DNA from: Roseibacillus sp.
GTDB taxonomy: Bacteria > Verrucomicrobiota > Verrucomicrobiia > Verrucomicrobiales > Akkermansiaceae
Assembly (NCBI GenBank): GCA_014240355.1
Contig: JAAZXD010000003.1
Span: 1-33,530 of the forward strand
DNA: 33,530 nucleotides
Direction of reading: 5' to 3'
Below, piece after piece: positions 32,812 through 33,530 of the stretch. Numbering within the stretch: position 1 is the stretch's first letter; each line of letters opens with the position of its first letter. A program made the position numbers and the translations under genes. The notes under the pieces are model-generated. The model was given only the letters and a program-made list of their open reading frames with translations, was not told the DNA's origin and did not search any database.

Positions 32812-33430
32812 CCTCTGGTATCTTGGGTTGCGATTTTGGATCGGGTTCTGATTCCGGCCCCTTCGGCCGGACATTAAACCGGTTGGCGGCTTTGCTGACG
32901 CCCTCCGAGACCGCAACCTGAACAGCATCAACAGCGCTGGCAAGCGCCTTTTCTGCCTCCTCACGCTCCTCCTCCCGGAAGCGGCCGAGCACATGCCCCG
33001 TGAGTCGGGAGCCTGGAACACCTCCGATCCCGATCTTGAGCCGGGGAAAATCCCGGGACCCTAACTCGGTAATGAGACTCTGGATTCCGTTATGTCCACC
33101 GGAACCTCCGGTCATGCGGAAGCGCTGCTGCCCCAGCGGAAGGGCCACATCATCATAGACCACCAGGACCTTCTCCGTGGGAATCTTGTAGAAGCGGGCT
33201 GCCCCCGCCACCGCCCGGCCGCTCAGGTTCATGTAGGTCTGTGGCTTGAGGAGAAGCAGCCCCTCAGCGGTCCGGCACACTTCGGCCTGCCATTTCTTCT
33301 CCCGCTGGAAGACAAGACCGGCAGCGGCAGCCAGACCTCCGAGCACCTCAAAGCCCACATTGTGCCTGGTCCCGGCATAGTCCTTACCAGGATTCCCCAG
33401 GCCCACCACCAGTAGCGGAACATCCGACAC
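32756..33430 (-). CDS. pth: Peptidyl-tRNA hydrolase, with extended C-terminus
   Basis: A 224-aa enzyme that frees tRNAs from dropped-off peptides. VVGLGNPGKDYAGTRHNVGF with the catalytic His23, LLKPQTYMNLSGRAV, VVYDDVALPLGQQRFR, GGSGGHNGIQSLITELG and FPRLKIGIG are all intact. The usual protein ends near ...AANRFN; here a charged tail of about 38 residues (PKGPESEPDPKSQPKIPEDE...) continues into rpsF. The start is GTG 33430 with GAAGG in a good position before it. The rest of a possible upstream partner (often rplY) is outside the window. Confidence 0.95.
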   Translation of the reverse strand: MSDVPLLVVGLGNPGKDYAGTRHNVGFEVLGGLAAAAGLVFQREKKWQAEVCRTAEGLLLLKPQTYMNLSGRAVAGAARFYKIPTEKVLVVYDDVALPLGQQRFRMTGGSGGHNGIQSLITELGSRDFPRLKIGIGGVPGSRLTGHVLGRFREEEREEAEKALASAVDAVQVAVSEGVSKAANRFNVRPKGPESEPDPKSQPKIPEDEQEIRRPDCSEHEGTGR

Positions 33431-33492
33431 GCACCCTTCATAACGATTCCAGACGGGAATTGCGCCACGAAAATTGGCTCGGGAGACGGAGA

Positions 33493-33529
33493 GGACCTCC
33501 CGCGGGTAAAAAAAACCCGGGGGAGGTCC
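33493..33529. terminator. Strong hairpin with A/T-run loop upstream of pth
   Basis: GGACCTCCCGCGGGT (33493-33507) pairs with ACCCGGGGGAGGTCC (33515-33529), 14 of 15 positions, around seven A on this strand (seven T on the minus strand). It sits 62 nt before the pth start codon at the window edge. The T-run is in the loop, not after the stem, so it is not a standard intrinsic terminator for either strand; it could be an attenuator, a processing site, or the end of an upstream gene's transcript. Confidence 0.45.
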
Positions 33530-33530
33530 C

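Overview
This GC-rich window (by eye around 60% G+C) is dense chromosomal DNA that most resembles the Verrucomicrobiota, or at least the PVC group. The clues are a secreted propeller protein behind a cytochrome-type protein at the left edge (the PVC 'membrane-bound dehydrogenase' type), an SHD1-domain secreted protein, secreted proteins with the 'DLxxW' C-terminal domains common in this phylum, and a small secretome between housekeeping genes. I see no tRNA, rRNA, IS element, phage gene, CRISPR array or known defence system. This is an assignment from protein style, not from a marker-gene search.

Layout. 1-7.0 kb: a partial cytochrome/PVC protein, its partner propeller protein, a 1232-aa secreted beta-propeller protein and a small NlpC/P60-like protein. 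7.0-12.5 kb: recO (minus), then a nucleoside-salvage operon nupC-xapX-deoA-deoB-deoD: uptake, phosphorolysis of pyrimidine and purine nucleosides, and phosphopentomutase. 12.6-15.2 kb: a small lipoprotein (minus), prfB with a programmed +1 frameshift, and an SHD1 protein whose reading frame is interrupted by an in-frame TGA. 15.3-20.0 kb (minus): a PelD-like membrane/GAF protein and a 995-aa TolB-propeller/M28 peptidase/PDZ protein. 20.1-25.7 kb: trmD, yicC, a ROK-type kinase, a PIG-L deacetylase and a secreted protein. 25.8-28.3 kb (minus): cysS-hemB operon. 28.4-30.7 kb: two small ORFs, a voltage-gated K+ channel with a C-terminal zinc ribbon, and a small exported protein. 30.8-33.5 kb: rlmN, then on the minus strand pth-rpsF (overlapping) and ssb (separated from rpsF by a terminator).

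Most genes are ordinary. The most interesting whole-window signal is regulatory: several genes without a Shine-Dalgarno sequence have a TTGA-type -35 box 34-39 nt before the start codon and a -10-like box 5-10 nt before it, which predicts leaderless or nearly leaderless mRNAs. Other points are the TGA-split SHD1 gene, the prfB recoding site, the small XapX membrane protein inside the deo operon, the zinc-ribbon K+ channel, the 56-nt pth/rpsF overlap, and several structured intergenic repeats. I found no convincing new multi-gene system; the kinase/deacetylase pair is the nearest candidate for an unassigned pathway.
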